Origin: Sphingomonadaceae bacterium
GTDB lineage: Bacteria > Pseudomonadota > Alphaproteobacteria > Sphingomonadales > Sphingomonadaceae
Assembly (NCBI GenBank): GCA_947473355.1
Contig: CANJCQ010000004.1
Coordinates: forward strand, 1 to 64,000
Length of the DNA: 64,000 nt
Direction of reading: 5' to 3'
This document shows, in pieces, positions 1 through 8,236 of the stretch (within the stretch, counting starts at the first letter, position 1; every line of letters starts with the position of its first letter). The notes under the pieces are model-generated. The model saw only the letters and a list, made by a program, of their open reading frames with translations. It made no database searches and was not told the origin of the DNA. The translations under genes and the position numbers were made by a program.

Positions 1-171
1 CTGGATGCCGGCCTCAAAATCCGAACGCTGCGCCTGCCCGATACATTCCAGGACCACGATGCACCGGACAAGCAATATGACGCCGCAGGGCTCAATGCAG
101 GCGGTATCGTCGATTCTGTGCTGAAAGCGCTGCGGTGGAATGAGGCTGGGATTGTGGAGATCCGGGCATGA
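1..171 (+). CDS. dxs: 1-deoxy-D-xylulose-5-phosphate synthase, C-terminal end (partial)
   Basis: Only the last 56 codons lie in the window; the gene is cut by the window edge, not visibly broken. The reading frame from base 1 gives a tail with LPDTFQDHD and AGLNAGGIV, which matches the C-terminal transketolase-like domain of DXS. DXS condenses pyruvate and glyceraldehyde-3-phosphate, the first step of the MEP pathway that supplies isoprenyl diphosphates. Its position beside the hopanoid genes makes sense because hopanoids are C30 isoprenoids; dxs is known next to hpnH/hpnG in several alphaproteobacteria. The stop codon overlaps the next start as ATGA, so the two genes are probably co-translated. 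Confidence 0.85.
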   Translation: MDAGLKIRTLRLPDTFQDHDAPDKQYDAAGLNAGGIVDSVLKALRWNEAGIVEIRA

Positions 172-605
172 GCATTCTAGTGGCCCTGGCCCTGGCCCTT
201 GCCGAAGCCACCACTGGCTCGGTCACGGTCAATATCGGCAATGTCCGCAGCAGCCGGGGCAATGTCATGATCGACATCTGCCCGCAGAACAAATTCCTCG
301 ATGACACTTGCGCCTATCACGGCGAAGCCCCGGCCCGCGCCGGGACAACCGTCGTCACCGTGCAGGGTGTGCCCGCCGGGGAATGTGCCATCCAGGCCTT
401 CCACGACGAAAATGCCAACGGCGAAGTCGACCGTGCGATGTTTGGCATCCCGCGCGAAGGCGTCGGCTTTTCGCGCGATGCCCGCATCGGGCTTGGCCCG
501 CCGAAATGGCGCGATGCCTATTTCGTCCATCGCGGCCGCGCCGAAGTGTTGCGCTTCAGCCTGCGCTATTTCATGGGCGCCAAGGGTCCTAACCCGCCGC
601 GCTGA
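168..605 (+). CDS. DUF2141 domain secreted protein
   Basis: The 145-residue product starts with a short hydrophobic stretch (residues 2-12) that could be a signal peptide. It then shows the DUF2141 pattern: an N-terminal beta-rich part, the segment [18 protein letters not shown] near residues 83-100, and EGVGFSRDA followed by GPP. These acidic Asp/Asn-rich segments are the conserved core of the family, whose biochemical role is unknown. The ATG overlaps the dxs stop by four bases. A hopanoid-related function is suggested by location only. Family assignment is from motif recognition and is fairly secure. Confidence 0.75.
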   Translation: MSILVALALALAEATTGSVTVNIGNVRSSRGNVMIDICPQNKFLDDTCAYHGEAPARAGTTVVTVQGVPAGECAIQAFHDENANGEVDRAMFGIPREGVGFSRDARIGLGPPKWRDAYFVHRGRAEVLRFSLRYFMGAKGPNPPR

Positions 606-617
606 TCCAACTTTAAG

Positions 618-1226
618 CTAGCGCACGCCGCCATCGGCAGGCCTTGCCGCCAGCTGATTGAGATGCGCGATCAGCGAGCGCGCGCCGCCAGTCGCCAGCG
701 GCCGGGCAAATTCCGAACGCCGCGTCGCCAACTGGCTGATGGCATTGCGATAATAGACATCGATGATCTTCCACTGCCCGCCGCTCTGCCGCAGCCGGTA
801 ATTCAATGCTTCCGACGAGCCTTTGGACACAATCGCCGTTCGCACCAATTTGTCGCCGCCGCGCGTTTCGACCTGCGGCACCATGGTGAAGCTCTCGCCG
901 CCATAAGAGTCAAAATTCTTGGCATATTGCGCCACGGTCAGCGCCCGGAAGGCCGCAACGAGCGCCGTCTGATCGGCCGGAGCGATGGTCGTCCACGTCG
1001 GGCCGACCGCAAGCCGGGTCATCAGCGCAATGTCAAATGTGCGATCGACGACCGGCGCAATCGCCCGTGCCCGACCGGCCTGCCCGGCCCCGGCGCCCGC
1101 GCGCATGATCGAGAGCAAGCCGCTGTTGAGCGCCTGCACCGTCCCGGCAGCCGGGTCGGCGACCTGAGCCAGAACCGGCGTCGAAGAAAGGGCCAGCGCG
1201 AGAGTTGCAATGAGTGACTTGTTCAT
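618..1226 (-). CDS. hpnM: hopanoid-associated MlaC-family periplasmic protein HpnM
   Basis: The 202-residue product begins with a signal peptide (MNKSLIATLALALSS, ending near VLAQ), so the ATG at 1226 was chosen over in-frame codons upstream that encode no signal peptide. The mature part has the MlaC/Ttg2D layout: an N-terminal helix, a VDRTFDIALMTRLAVG motif, an LTVAQYAKNFDSY region and a C-terminal WKIIDVYY beta strand. MlaC proteins ferry lipids across the periplasm; HpnM is the hopanoid-locus version. It is divergent from hpnH, and an MlaA homologue lies about 12 kb away in the same locus, which suggests a shared lipid-trafficking role (inference). Confidence 0.85.
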   Translation of the reverse strand: MNKSLIATLALALSSTPVLAQVADPAAGTVQALNSGLLSIMRAGAGAGQAGRARAIAPVVDRTFDIALMTRLAVGPTWTTIAPADQTALVAAFRALTVAQYAKNFDSYGGESFTMVPQVETRGGDKLVRTAIVSKGSSEALNYRLRQSGGQWKIIDVYYRNAISQLATRRSEFARPLATGGARSLIAHLNQLAARPADGGVR

Positions 1227-1398
1227 GATGCTCCATCCGGATTGCCGGTCTCCCTTAGCAGGCCCTGCCTGTAGTGCCGATGAACAGCACAATTCAACCG
1301 GCGTTCAGCGCTGTGATGCACAGGGAAGGAAATTCTGAATTTGTAAATGACCCGCATTTGCTTGTATGGACCAGCCACCTCTTGCAATCGAGAACTCC

Positions 1399-2550
1399 AT
1401 GACACTTCCCCTCGGCCCTCTCGTCAAAATCGGCGCACATGCCGTCAAGAACCAGATCAAGGGCGGCAAATTTCCACTGGTGCTGATGCTCGAGCCGCTG
1501 CTGCGCTGCAATCTTGCCTGCAAGGGCTGCGGCAAGATCGACTATCCCGACGCCATCCTCAATCGCCGCCTGTCCTATGACGAATGCATGGCGGCAATGG
1601 ACGAATGCGGCGCGCCTGCGGTGTCCATCGCGGGCGGCGAACCTTTGCTGCACAGGGATATGCCGCAGATCGTCAAGGGCTTCATCGCCAAGAAGAAGTT
1701 CGTGATCTTCTGCACCAATGCTTTGTTACTCAAGAAGAAAATTGACGATTACAGCCCTTCCGATTTCTTCACCTGGTCGATCCATCTCGATGGCGACAAG
1801 GCGATGCACGACAAGTCGGTCTGCCAGGATGGGGTCTATGATACCGCTATCGAAGCCATCGACCTGGCCTTGTCGAAGGGCTTCCGCGTACAGATCAACT
1901 GCACCGTGTTCAACGATGCCAACACCGCCAGTCTTGCTTCATTCCTTGATCTGATGGCCGCAAAGGGCGTCGAGACGACGATCTCGCCGGGCTATGCCTA
2001 TGAGCGCGCGCCCGATCAGGAGCACTTTCTTAACCGCGAGAAGACCAAGAACCTGTTCCGCGACCTGTTCAGCCGGGGCAAGGGCGGCAAGGCCTGGAAA
2101 TTCACCAATTCACCGCTGTTCCTCGATTTTCTAGCGGGCAACCGTAGCTATGAATGCACTCCCTGGTCGATGCCGCTGCGCACGGTCTTCGGCTGGCAGA
2201 AGCCCTGCTATCTGGTCGGCGAAGGCTACGTGTCGAGCTTCAGCGAGCTGATGGAAGGCACTGACTGGGACGACTACGGCGTCGGCAAATACGAGAAATG
2301 CGCCAATTGCATGGTCCACTGCGGCTTCGAAGGCACGGCGGCCGCGGATTCGATGCGGCGCCCGGTGGAATTCCTCAAGGTCGCGCTTGGCGGGGTTCGC
2401 ACCGACGGGCCGATGGCGCCGGACATTGACCTCTCGAAACAGCGCAAAGCGGTCGAAGTCCACGACGCGCAAGTCGAGCGCGAAGTCGAACGGATCAAGG
2501 TAGAAGACCCCGAGGCCTATCGCCGGGCGACGAGGGTTGCTGCTGCCTGA
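1399..2550 (+). CDS. hpnH: hopanoid biosynthesis radical SAM protein HpnH (adenosylhopane synthase)
   Basis: HpnH attaches the 5'-deoxyadenosyl group to diploptene to give adenosylhopane, the first step of the C35 side chain. The protein (383 residues from this start) has the radical SAM cluster motif CNLACKGCGK with cysteines 37, 41 and 44, then the SAM-binding GGEPLLH segment, and a cysteine-rich C-terminal part (CANCMVHCGF). The frame stays open to an ATG at 1366, but the 1399 start gives the usual family N-terminus (MTLPLGPLVKIG). It is convergent with hpnG, whose stop follows directly. Confidence 0.92.
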   Translation: MTLPLGPLVKIGAHAVKNQIKGGKFPLVLMLEPLLRCNLACKGCGKIDYPDAILNRRLSYDECMAAMDECGAPAVSIAGGEPLLHRDMPQIVKGFIAKKKFVIFCTNALLLKKKIDDYSPSDFFTWSIHLDGDKAMHDKSVCQDGVYDTAIEAIDLALSKGFRVQINCTVFNDANTASLASFLDLMAAKGVETTISPGYAYERAPDQEHFLNREKTKNLFRDLFSRGKGGKAWKFTNSPLFLDFLAGNRSYECTPWSMPLRTVFGWQKPCYLVGEGYVSSFSELMEGTDWDDYGVGKYEKCANCMVHCGFEGTAAADSMRRPVEFLKVALGGVRTDGPMAPDIDLSKQRKAVEVHDAQVEREVERIKVEDPEAYRRATRVAAA

Positions 2551-3198
2551 TCAGCGCTGATTGAAAGCGAGTTTTGCACCTGCTTTGAGCGAGGCGAAGG
2601 CGCGGTTGAACCGCGCTGTGCTGCCAATCAATTCAGGCAATTGGGCCGGGTTGGTCAGGATTGACCTGAGAATTGCGCCCAGCGCCAGACTGCCGTCGGG
2701 ACGCATGGCCACGGCGATGGCAGGCGGCAGATCGGCCCCCGCCTCATCCGAAATGCAGCGTAGCACGGCGAAGGGAATGCCGAGCTTAGCTGCGGCCTGT
2801 GCGACGAGATGGCTTTCCATATCGGCTACCAGCGCGCCGTGCTTGCGGTTGAGCGCCTGCTTTTCTCCACTGTCGCCGATCAGCCTGCCATCGGCATAGC
2901 ACGGCCCCGATCGTGCCTCTGGCAATTGCTTGGCTAAAACTGCCGCCCATTCGGCATCGCACAGGGCATTGGCCGCGCCGCAGACCTCTGTCCCGATCAC
3001 CCAGTCTCCCAGTTTCAAATCGGGGCCAAGCGCACCGCCCATGCCGAAGCTGATGATGGCAGCCAATGAGGCACCTCGCTCAACCAAAGCGCCGTCAAGC
3101 GCCTCGGCTGATCCGCCTATCGCCACTGCTGTCACGCCCAGCCCGCGCAGCACGCTCGCTTCGCGCCGGGTGCCGGTGACCACAAGGACCTGCTTCAC
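2551..3198 (-). CDS. hpnG: hopanoid-associated phosphorylase HpnG
   Basis: HpnG is a nucleoside phosphorylase-like enzyme that removes adenine from adenosylhopane, leading to ribosylhopane. The 215-residue product starts VKQVLVVTGTRREA and has the family core: a glycine-rich FGMGGALGPDLKLGDWVIG segment and ALVADMESHLVAQAA, which carries the Met-Glu ribose-binding pair of purine phosphorylases. The start is a GTG that overlaps the shc stop (GTGA), so translation is coupled to shc. An apparently longer frame upstream only shadows shc. It is the last gene of the hpnA-G operon. Confidence 0.9.
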   Translation of the reverse strand: MKQVLVVTGTRREASVLRGLGVTAVAIGGSAEALDGALVERGASLAAIISFGMGGALGPDLKLGDWVIGTEVCGAANALCDAEWAAVLAKQLPEARSGPCYADGRLIGDSGEKQALNRKHGALVADMESHLVAQAAAKLGIPFAVLRCISDEAGADLPPAIAVAMRPDGSLALGAILRSILTNPAQLPELIGSTARFNRAFASLKAGAKLAFNQR

Positions 3199-5117
3199 AT
3201 CCCCCAAGCGACCTGATCCGTATTGGCCGTCTTGAGATTGCGATAGCGCGCCAGCGCCCAGATCGGGAAGTATTTGGGATAGCCGTGATAACGAAGGTAA
3301 AACACGCGCGGGAAGCCGCCGCCGGTGTAGAGTTCCTGGCCCCACAGGCCATCGGCTTCCTGATGCGCAACCAGCCAGGCAATACCGCGTTCGACTGCCG
3401 GTGAGCCCACCTCGCCCACCGCCATCAACCCGAGCACGGCCCATGCCGTCTGCGAGGCTGTTGAAGGCGCAGGTTCGTGGCCCTTGCGGTCGAGCGCATA
3501 GGAATCGCAGCTTTCGCCCCAGCCGCCATCCTCGTTCTGGATAGCCCCCAGCCAGCCGACCGCCTTCGCCACCATAGGATGCTCGCGGCCGATCCCGGCG
3601 CGGCCGATAGCACAGAGCACCGACCATGTGCCGTAGATGTAATTGACCCCCCAGCGGCCGAACCAGCTGCCTTCGGGCTCTTGTTCCTTCTCCAGCCAAG
3701 CGAGGCCTGCCTGCATATGCGGCGATGTGAGCGGCTCGCCGAGTTGTGCCAGCATCGAGATCACTCTCGCGCCGACATCGGCTGTCGAAGGATCGAGCAG
3801 CGCGCCGTGATCGGCAAAAGGCAGGTTGTTGAGATAGAGCTTGTCGTTATCGGCATCGAAGGCCGCCCAGCCGCCATCCCGGCTTTGCAGCCCTTCGCAC
3901 CATTCGCGGGCGCGGGCGATGGCCTCGTCGTCGATGCCGCCACGCCGCCCCGAGGCGCGGTCCATGGCCATAGCAACCACAGCGGTATCGTCGAGATCGG
4001 GATAATAATCGTTGTTATACTGGAAGGCCCAGCCGCCGGGGCGCACGTCTGGTCGCTGATCGGCCCAGTCGCCGACCACATCGAGCACCTGCAGCGGTTT
4101 GAGCCAATCGAGCGCCTTGTGCGCGCGCGTCACGGCCTCTTCACTGCCGACTTCAAGCATGGCATGAGCCGCAAGCGCCGTGTCCCAGACCGGCGATACG
4201 CAGGGCTGGCAATAGATTTCCTCGTCTTTCACCACCAGCAAGTTCTCGACCGACTTTCGTGCAATGGCGCGCGTTGGATGGTCCTCGGCATAGCCCAGCG
4301 CAGCATACATCATCACAGAGTTGGCCATGGCCGGATAGATCGCGCCGAGACCGTCCTCGCCGTTGAGGCGCGTTGTCACCCATTCTTCACAGAGGCGTAT
4401 CGCATGGGCGCGCAAGCGGCGCGGCCACAGGCGATCGCCTTTGGTCAGGACGACATCGAGCGCGTTGAAGAACAGCTTCCAGCCCTGATGGACATGATCG
4501 GCCTGACTGGAGAGCTTGGCCGACCTGCCGATGAACAGTTCATCGACCATAACCTCCTTGAGGTTCTTCGCCCGGGGCTTGAGCGCGCAGAGCACCAGGA
4601 GCGGCACCACCACGGTGCGCGCCCAGTAGCTGATCTTGGTGAGGTGGACCGGGAACCAGCGCGGCGCCAGCATCAGTTCGGGCGGGATGGTCGGCACGGC
4701 GTCCCAGGGCCCCGCTCCATAGAGCGCAAGCTGGATGCGGGTGAAGACATTGCCGGCTTCGGCCCCGCCCGCCGCATGGATTGCGGCGCGGGCGCGGGCC
4801 ATATGCGGGGCATCGGGCGAATCGCCGATCATCTTGAGCGCGTAATAGGCCTTGATCGTCGCGGAGATATCGAAGCCGCCGTCGTGATAGAGCGGCCAGC
4901 CGTGGTGGAGGCCCGATTGGCGGCGGCGCAGGTAGGTGGCGATCTTGGCTTCCATTTGCGCATCGACCGGCTCGCCGAGATAGTGGCGCAGCAGAATATA
5001 TTCGGCGGGGATGGTGGCATCGGCTTCGAGTTCGAAGACCCAATGGCCGTCACTGCGCTGCTCTGCGAACAGCGCATCGGAAGAGCGCGTGATTGCCTTG
5101 TCGAGCGCATCAGTCAC
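3195..5117 (-). CDS. shc: squalene-hopene cyclase
   Basis: This 640-residue membrane-associated cyclase turns squalene into hopene and hopanol. The catalytic acid motif DLDDTA is present (residues 374-379). Several QW repeats are visible, such as QSRDGGWAAFD, QEPEGSWFGRWG and QNEDGGWGES, which stabilise the alpha/alpha barrels. Length is normal for the family. The start is GTG at 5117, preceded by a strong purine-rich Shine-Dalgarno (GAGAGGAG) two to three bases upstream; that sequence is the end of the palindromic repeat at 5119-5281. It is the sixth gene of the hpnA-G operon and the only one not overlapping its upstream neighbour. Confidence 0.96.
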   Translation of the reverse strand: MTDALDKAITRSSDALFAEQRSDGHWVFELEADATIPAEYILLRHYLGEPVDAQMEAKIATYLRRRQSGLHHGWPLYHDGGFDISATIKAYYALKMIGDSPDAPHMARARAAIHAAGGAEAGNVFTRIQLALYGAGPWDAVPTIPPELMLAPRWFPVHLTKISYWARTVVVPLLVLCALKPRAKNLKEVMVDELFIGRSAKLSSQADHVHQGWKLFFNALDVVLTKGDRLWPRRLRAHAIRLCEEWVTTRLNGEDGLGAIYPAMANSVMMYAALGYAEDHPTRAIARKSVENLLVVKDEEIYCQPCVSPVWDTALAAHAMLEVGSEEAVTRAHKALDWLKPLQVLDVVGDWADQRPDVRPGGWAFQYNNDYYPDLDDTAVVAMAMDRASGRRGGIDDEAIARAREWCEGLQSRDGGWAAFDADNDKLYLNNLPFADHGALLDPSTADVGARVISMLAQLGEPLTSPHMQAGLAWLEKEQEPEGSWFGRWGVNYIYGTWSVLCAIGRAGIGREHPMVAKAVGWLGAIQNEDGGWGESCDSYALDRKGHEPAPSTASQTAWAVLGLMAVGEVGSPAVERGIAWLVAHQEADGLWGQELYTGGGFPRVFYLRYHGYPKYFPIWALARYRNLKTANTDQVAWGM

Positions 5118-5118
5118 T

Positions 5119-5281
5119 ACTCCTCTCCCCTCGCGGGAGAGGATACGAAGGCTTGGGAGCGGAGCGAGCTAGCCGCAGTTGGAGAGGGGGGGGGCGCAGC
5201 ACATGAACGCCCCCCTCTCCAAGCTGCGCTAGCCCCTGAAGGGGCAAGCTTCGCTTTCCTCTCCCGCAGGGGGAGAGGAGT
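5119..5281. repeat. nested palindromic repeat (CTCCTCTCCC type) between hpnE and shc
   Basis: The outer arms at 5119-5143 and 5257-5281 are 25-bp near-perfect inverted copies (ACTCCTCTCCC...GGGAGAGGA). Inside, a second inverted pair starts with GCTAGC at 5169-5192 and ends with it near 5232, with a GGGGGG/CCCCCC stem tip. No transposase frame is present, and short reading frames here are by-products. The transcript would fold into a very stable hairpin between hpnE and shc. The left arm ends two bases from the shc start. Confidence 0.85.
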
Positions 5282-5304
5282 GGCAGTCGTGAAGTGCTTC
5301 GTCA

Positions 5305-6573
5305 TCACGCAGGCCTATAGCGCAGTGGTTTGCCGAGCGCCAAGCGCGCCGCGCTGTCGCCCGATCGCAGCGCGCCCTCGATGGTCGCGGGCAGGCCATT
5401 CTGCACCCAGTCCCCGGCGAGATAAAGGTTTTGCCAGCGGGTCTGTGTGGTTGGTCGTTTGGCGTCTTGATCCGGCGTGGCGGCGAATGTTGCGCGCTTT
5501 TCCTTGACGATCTGCCATGCGGGAAGAGGACCGGACATACCAAGCGTGGCGCAGACTTCGCCCCATATCTTTCGGGCCAATGCCTCGCGGTCCTGATCGA
5601 TGATGTCATCCGCGCCCGAGACAGTGACCGAAACGCGGGCCTCGTGGCAAACCACCCATTGCGATGTGGCGCCCAGCAGCGCCGTGATCGGCGGCGCGCC
5701 AGCTGGCGGGGCAATTGCGAAATGGCCGTTGAGAATGGAGCAGAACTGGTCTGGCGCGGTTAGTTCCGGCACCATATCCGCCGCGACCCAGGGGGGCACT
5801 GCGAGGATCACCGCCGCATCGCCGACCTTTTCGACATGGTCCCCGAAATCGAGCGTGGCGACCCGGTCGCCGTCAAACCCGATCCCGCGCAGGCGCTCAC
5901 TGAAGCGTGGCACAGTGCCGCGCAATTTGAGCCATGCCAGCGCCGGATCAATGAACACCGCGTCAAGCGTGGGATGCGCAACCATGGTCCGGCAGGCCCG
6001 CCCGCCGCGCAGGAAGCTTTCGCGCAGAAACCGCGCTGCCAGCCAGGCCGAGCCTTCGGCGGCAGGGCAATTGAGCACCGCAAGCATCATCGGCTCGACC
6101 ACGCGGCGCCAGAACGGGCCTTGCGAGCTGATCATGTCGCCGATCGAGCGCCCATCGCGCCGGGCCATGGCGAGGCGGGCAAGCGGCAGGTGATCGGTCA
6201 GGCGGGTGCCGGGCGTGCGGCGGCTTTTGGAGAACGCCCACAACGGCACGCGGCCTTCGTTGATTCGCAGGGTCCAGCGGCTGCCATCAGCGAGATTGTG
6301 GAAGGCGAAGTCGGCATGCGGCGGGCCTTGCAAGGCACCGAAGCTGCCCAGCGTTTCGAGATAGGCGCGCACGGCCTGATTGCCGGAGAAAGTGAAATGA
6401 TTACCGTTGTCGATGGTCTGGCCGAGCTGCGGATCGTAATAGCTTCGGCATCGCCCGCCGGCACGCGGCGCGCTGTCGGCCAGCTTGACCCGGACGCCGA
6501 CGCGGGCCAGCTCGACCGAAGCCGACAGTCCGGCGAGGCCAGCGCCGACAACATAGGCTTCACGCAAGCTCAT
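5305..6573 (-). CDS. hpnE: hydroxysqualene dehydroxylase HpnE
   Basis: HpnE is an FAD-dependent amine-oxidase/desaturase-fold enzyme that reduces hydroxysqualene to squalene, the last of the HpnCDE steps from farnesyl diphosphate. The 422-residue product has the N-terminal dinucleotide-binding motif VGAGLAGLSASVELA (residues 8-22) with the GGRCRSY segment after it, and the C-terminal FAD motif LYLAGDWVQNGLPATIEGA. The ATG at 6573 overlaps the hpnD stop as ATGA; an in-frame ATG four codons earlier would overlap further. Operon position agrees with function. Confidence 0.92.
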   Translation of the reverse strand: MSLREAYVVGAGLAGLSASVELARVGVRVKLADSAPRAGGRCRSYYDPQLGQTIDNGNHFTFSGNQAVRAYLETLGSFGALQGPPHADFAFHNLADGSRWTLRINEGRVPLWAFSKSRRTPGTRLTDHLPLARLAMARRDGRSIGDMISSQGPFWRRVVEPMMLAVLNCPAAEGSAWLAARFLRESFLRGGRACRTMVAHPTLDAVFIDPALAWLKLRGTVPRFSERLRGIGFDGDRVATLDFGDHVEKVGDAAVILAVPPWVAADMVPELTAPDQFCSILNGHFAIAPPAGAPPITALLGATSQWVVCHEARVSVTVSGADDIIDQDREALARKIWGEVCATLGMSGPLPAWQIVKEKRATFAATPDQDAKRPTTQTRWQNLYLAGDWVQNGLPATIEGALRSGDSAARLALGKPLRYRPA

Positions 6574-7409
6574 CCCAGCAGCCACAGCTTGAGCAGATTG
6601 AGCACCAGCAGTGCCTTGTTGGTGCTGACCCGCTTGCGCGGCCTCTGCCAGCCCTGCGCGATCAGCTGATCGAGGATGCGCGAATAGGCTACATCCATCA
6701 GCTTGGGCGCGATCAGGCGGCCTTTGGGTTGGGTCGCAAGGATAGCGTGGGCTTCGGCAAAATGCGCCGCCGCCTTCTCGGCCAGCCAGCGCGCCGCTGT
6801 ATCGAGGCGGGGCTCGGCGACGAGCGCCTCAGGCGTGGTCGGGACAATCCCGGCAGCGTCCAGCGCGTCCCTGGGCAGATAGACCCGGCCGATCCCGGCA
6901 TCCTCGTCGATATCGCGCAAAATATTGGTCAGCTGCAGCGCCCGGCCGAGATGGTGCGCAAGGGTAAGGCCCGGCTCACGCTCCATGCCGAACACCCTCA
7001 CCGACAGTCGCCCGACAGCCGAGGCAACCCGGTCGCAATAGAGATCGAGTGTGGCATAGGGCGGCCAGCGGATGTCGCCATCGAGGTCCATCTGCATGCC
7101 ATCGATCACCGCGACGAAATCGGCCTCGGCCAGATCGAACTGTTTGACGGCTTGGACCAGAAACGCCGCTTGCCCCGGATCGCCCCCGGCATAGAGCGCG
7201 GCAATATCGCTGCGCCACTGCTGCATCTGACTGGCGCGAGTGGCTGGATCGCCTTGCTGGTCATCGGCAATGTCATCGACCATGCGGCAGAAGCCATAGA
7301 TCGCAAACATCGCCTCGCGCTCGGCTTTGGGCAGGACGCGCATGCCGGCATAGAACGAGCTGCCGGAGACGGCGGCCTTGAGCTGCTCGGCGGTGAGCAC
7401 TTCGCTCAT
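6570..7409 (-). CDS. hpnD: presqualene diphosphate synthase HpnD
   Basis: HpnD joins two farnesyl diphosphates to presqualene diphosphate. The 279-residue product is of squalene/phytoene synthase type, with both aspartate-rich metal/diphosphate motifs: DDIADD (residues 45-50) and DIDED (166-170, in LTNILRDIDEDAGIGRVYLP). The ATG overlaps the hpnC stop (ATGA) and its own stop overlaps hpnE, so it is translationally coupled at both ends. It is distinguished from HpnC by the N-terminal SGSSFYAGMRVLP segment typical of HpnD. Confidence 0.92.
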   Translation of the reverse strand: MSEVLTAEQLKAAVSGSSFYAGMRVLPKAEREAMFAIYGFCRMVDDIADDQQGDPATRASQMQQWRSDIAALYAGGDPGQAAFLVQAVKQFDLAEADFVAVIDGMQMDLDGDIRWPPYATLDLYCDRVASAVGRLSVRVFGMEREPGLTLAHHLGRALQLTNILRDIDEDAGIGRVYLPRDALDAAGIVPTTPEALVAEPRLDTAARWLAEKAAAHFAEAHAILATQPKGRLIAPKLMDVAYSRILDQLIAQGWQRPRKRVSTNKALLVLNLLKLWLLG

Positions 7410-8236
7410 GGCCGCTTCCTCGCAAACAGATTGCGGGAAATCGCCCCCAAGGCGAGGCTGGCGGCGCGCGGCTTGGAGTGGTGGACATTCTCGCTCAGCG
7501 GATCGCGGGTGAGCAGCAGTTGCACGAGATCCTCGGCCAGCCGCTGGATCACGGCCACTTCGGCGGAAAGGCGGCGATCTTTGATATGCGCCGCAAAGGT
7601 CGCGCTGCGCTGGAGTAGCAGCGCGGTCTGCTGCGCCAGTCCCTTGATGACCCCGCGCAAGGCGGGCGATGCCTGTGACTCGGCCAGCGCCTCGACGCCA
7701 ATCCCGGCGGCTTCAAGGTTGGAACCAGGCACATAGACCCGGCCAATCGCGCGGTAGTCCTTGCCGCAATCCTGAAGGTGGTTGATGATCTGCAATGCCG
7801 CACACAGCGCGTCGGACAGCGGCCAGACCGCGCGGTCTTCGCCGTGAACATCGAGCACGAAGCGGCCGACCGGCATGGCCGAATTGCGGCAATAGCCGAT
7901 CAGAGCTTCCCAGTCGGCACAGCGATTGACGGTGACGTCCTGAACGAAGGCGTCGAGCAGGTCCTTCGCGTGGGTCAGGTCCAGCCCCCTCTCCCGCGCC
8001 ACTTCGGCCAGTGCCATGGCTTCGGGCGCGCCCTGCCCAGTCAGTCCGGCGCGCATATGTGCCAGCCGGGCAAGCTTGTCGCCTGGCGCTGCGGAAGGGT
8101 GATCAGCGATGTCATCGGCTGCGCGGGCAAATCGATAGAAGGCCATGATCGGCGCGCGGTATTCGGGCTTGAGAATCCATGAAGCGACGGGGAAGTTCTC
8201 GTCCTTATGGCCCTTTCCGGAATCGAGTTCGCTCAT
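7406..8236 (-). CDS. hpnC: hydroxysqualene synthase HpnC
   Basis: HpnC converts presqualene diphosphate to hydroxysqualene. The 276-residue product has the family signature GHKDENFPVASWIL at the N-terminus and the first Asp-rich motif ADDIADHP. The second motif is altered to NHLQDCGKDY, as in other HpnC proteins. The ATG at 8236 overlaps the hpnB stop as ATGA. The frame runs on upstream, but only inside hpnB, so that part is a shadow. It acts with HpnD and HpnE, which are encoded directly downstream. Confidence 0.92.
   Translation of the reverse strand: MSELDSGKGHKDENFPVASWILKPEYRAPIMAFYRFARAADDIADHPSAAPGDKLARLAHMRAGLTGQGAPEAMALAEVARERGLDLTHAKDLLDAFVQDVTVNRCADWEALIGYCRNSAMPVGRFVLDVHGEDRAVWPLSDALCAALQIINHLQDCGKDYRAIGRVYVPGSNLEAAGIGVEALAESQASPALRGVIKGLAQQTALLLQRSATFAAHIKDRRLSAEVAVIQRLAEDLVQLLLTRDPLSENVHHSKPRAASLALGAISRNLFARKRP

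Noticed and set aside
3477..5507. 676-residue plus-strand frame opposite shc
   Set aside because: Antisense shadow of shc and hpnE, caused by GC-rich codon bias; no family match.
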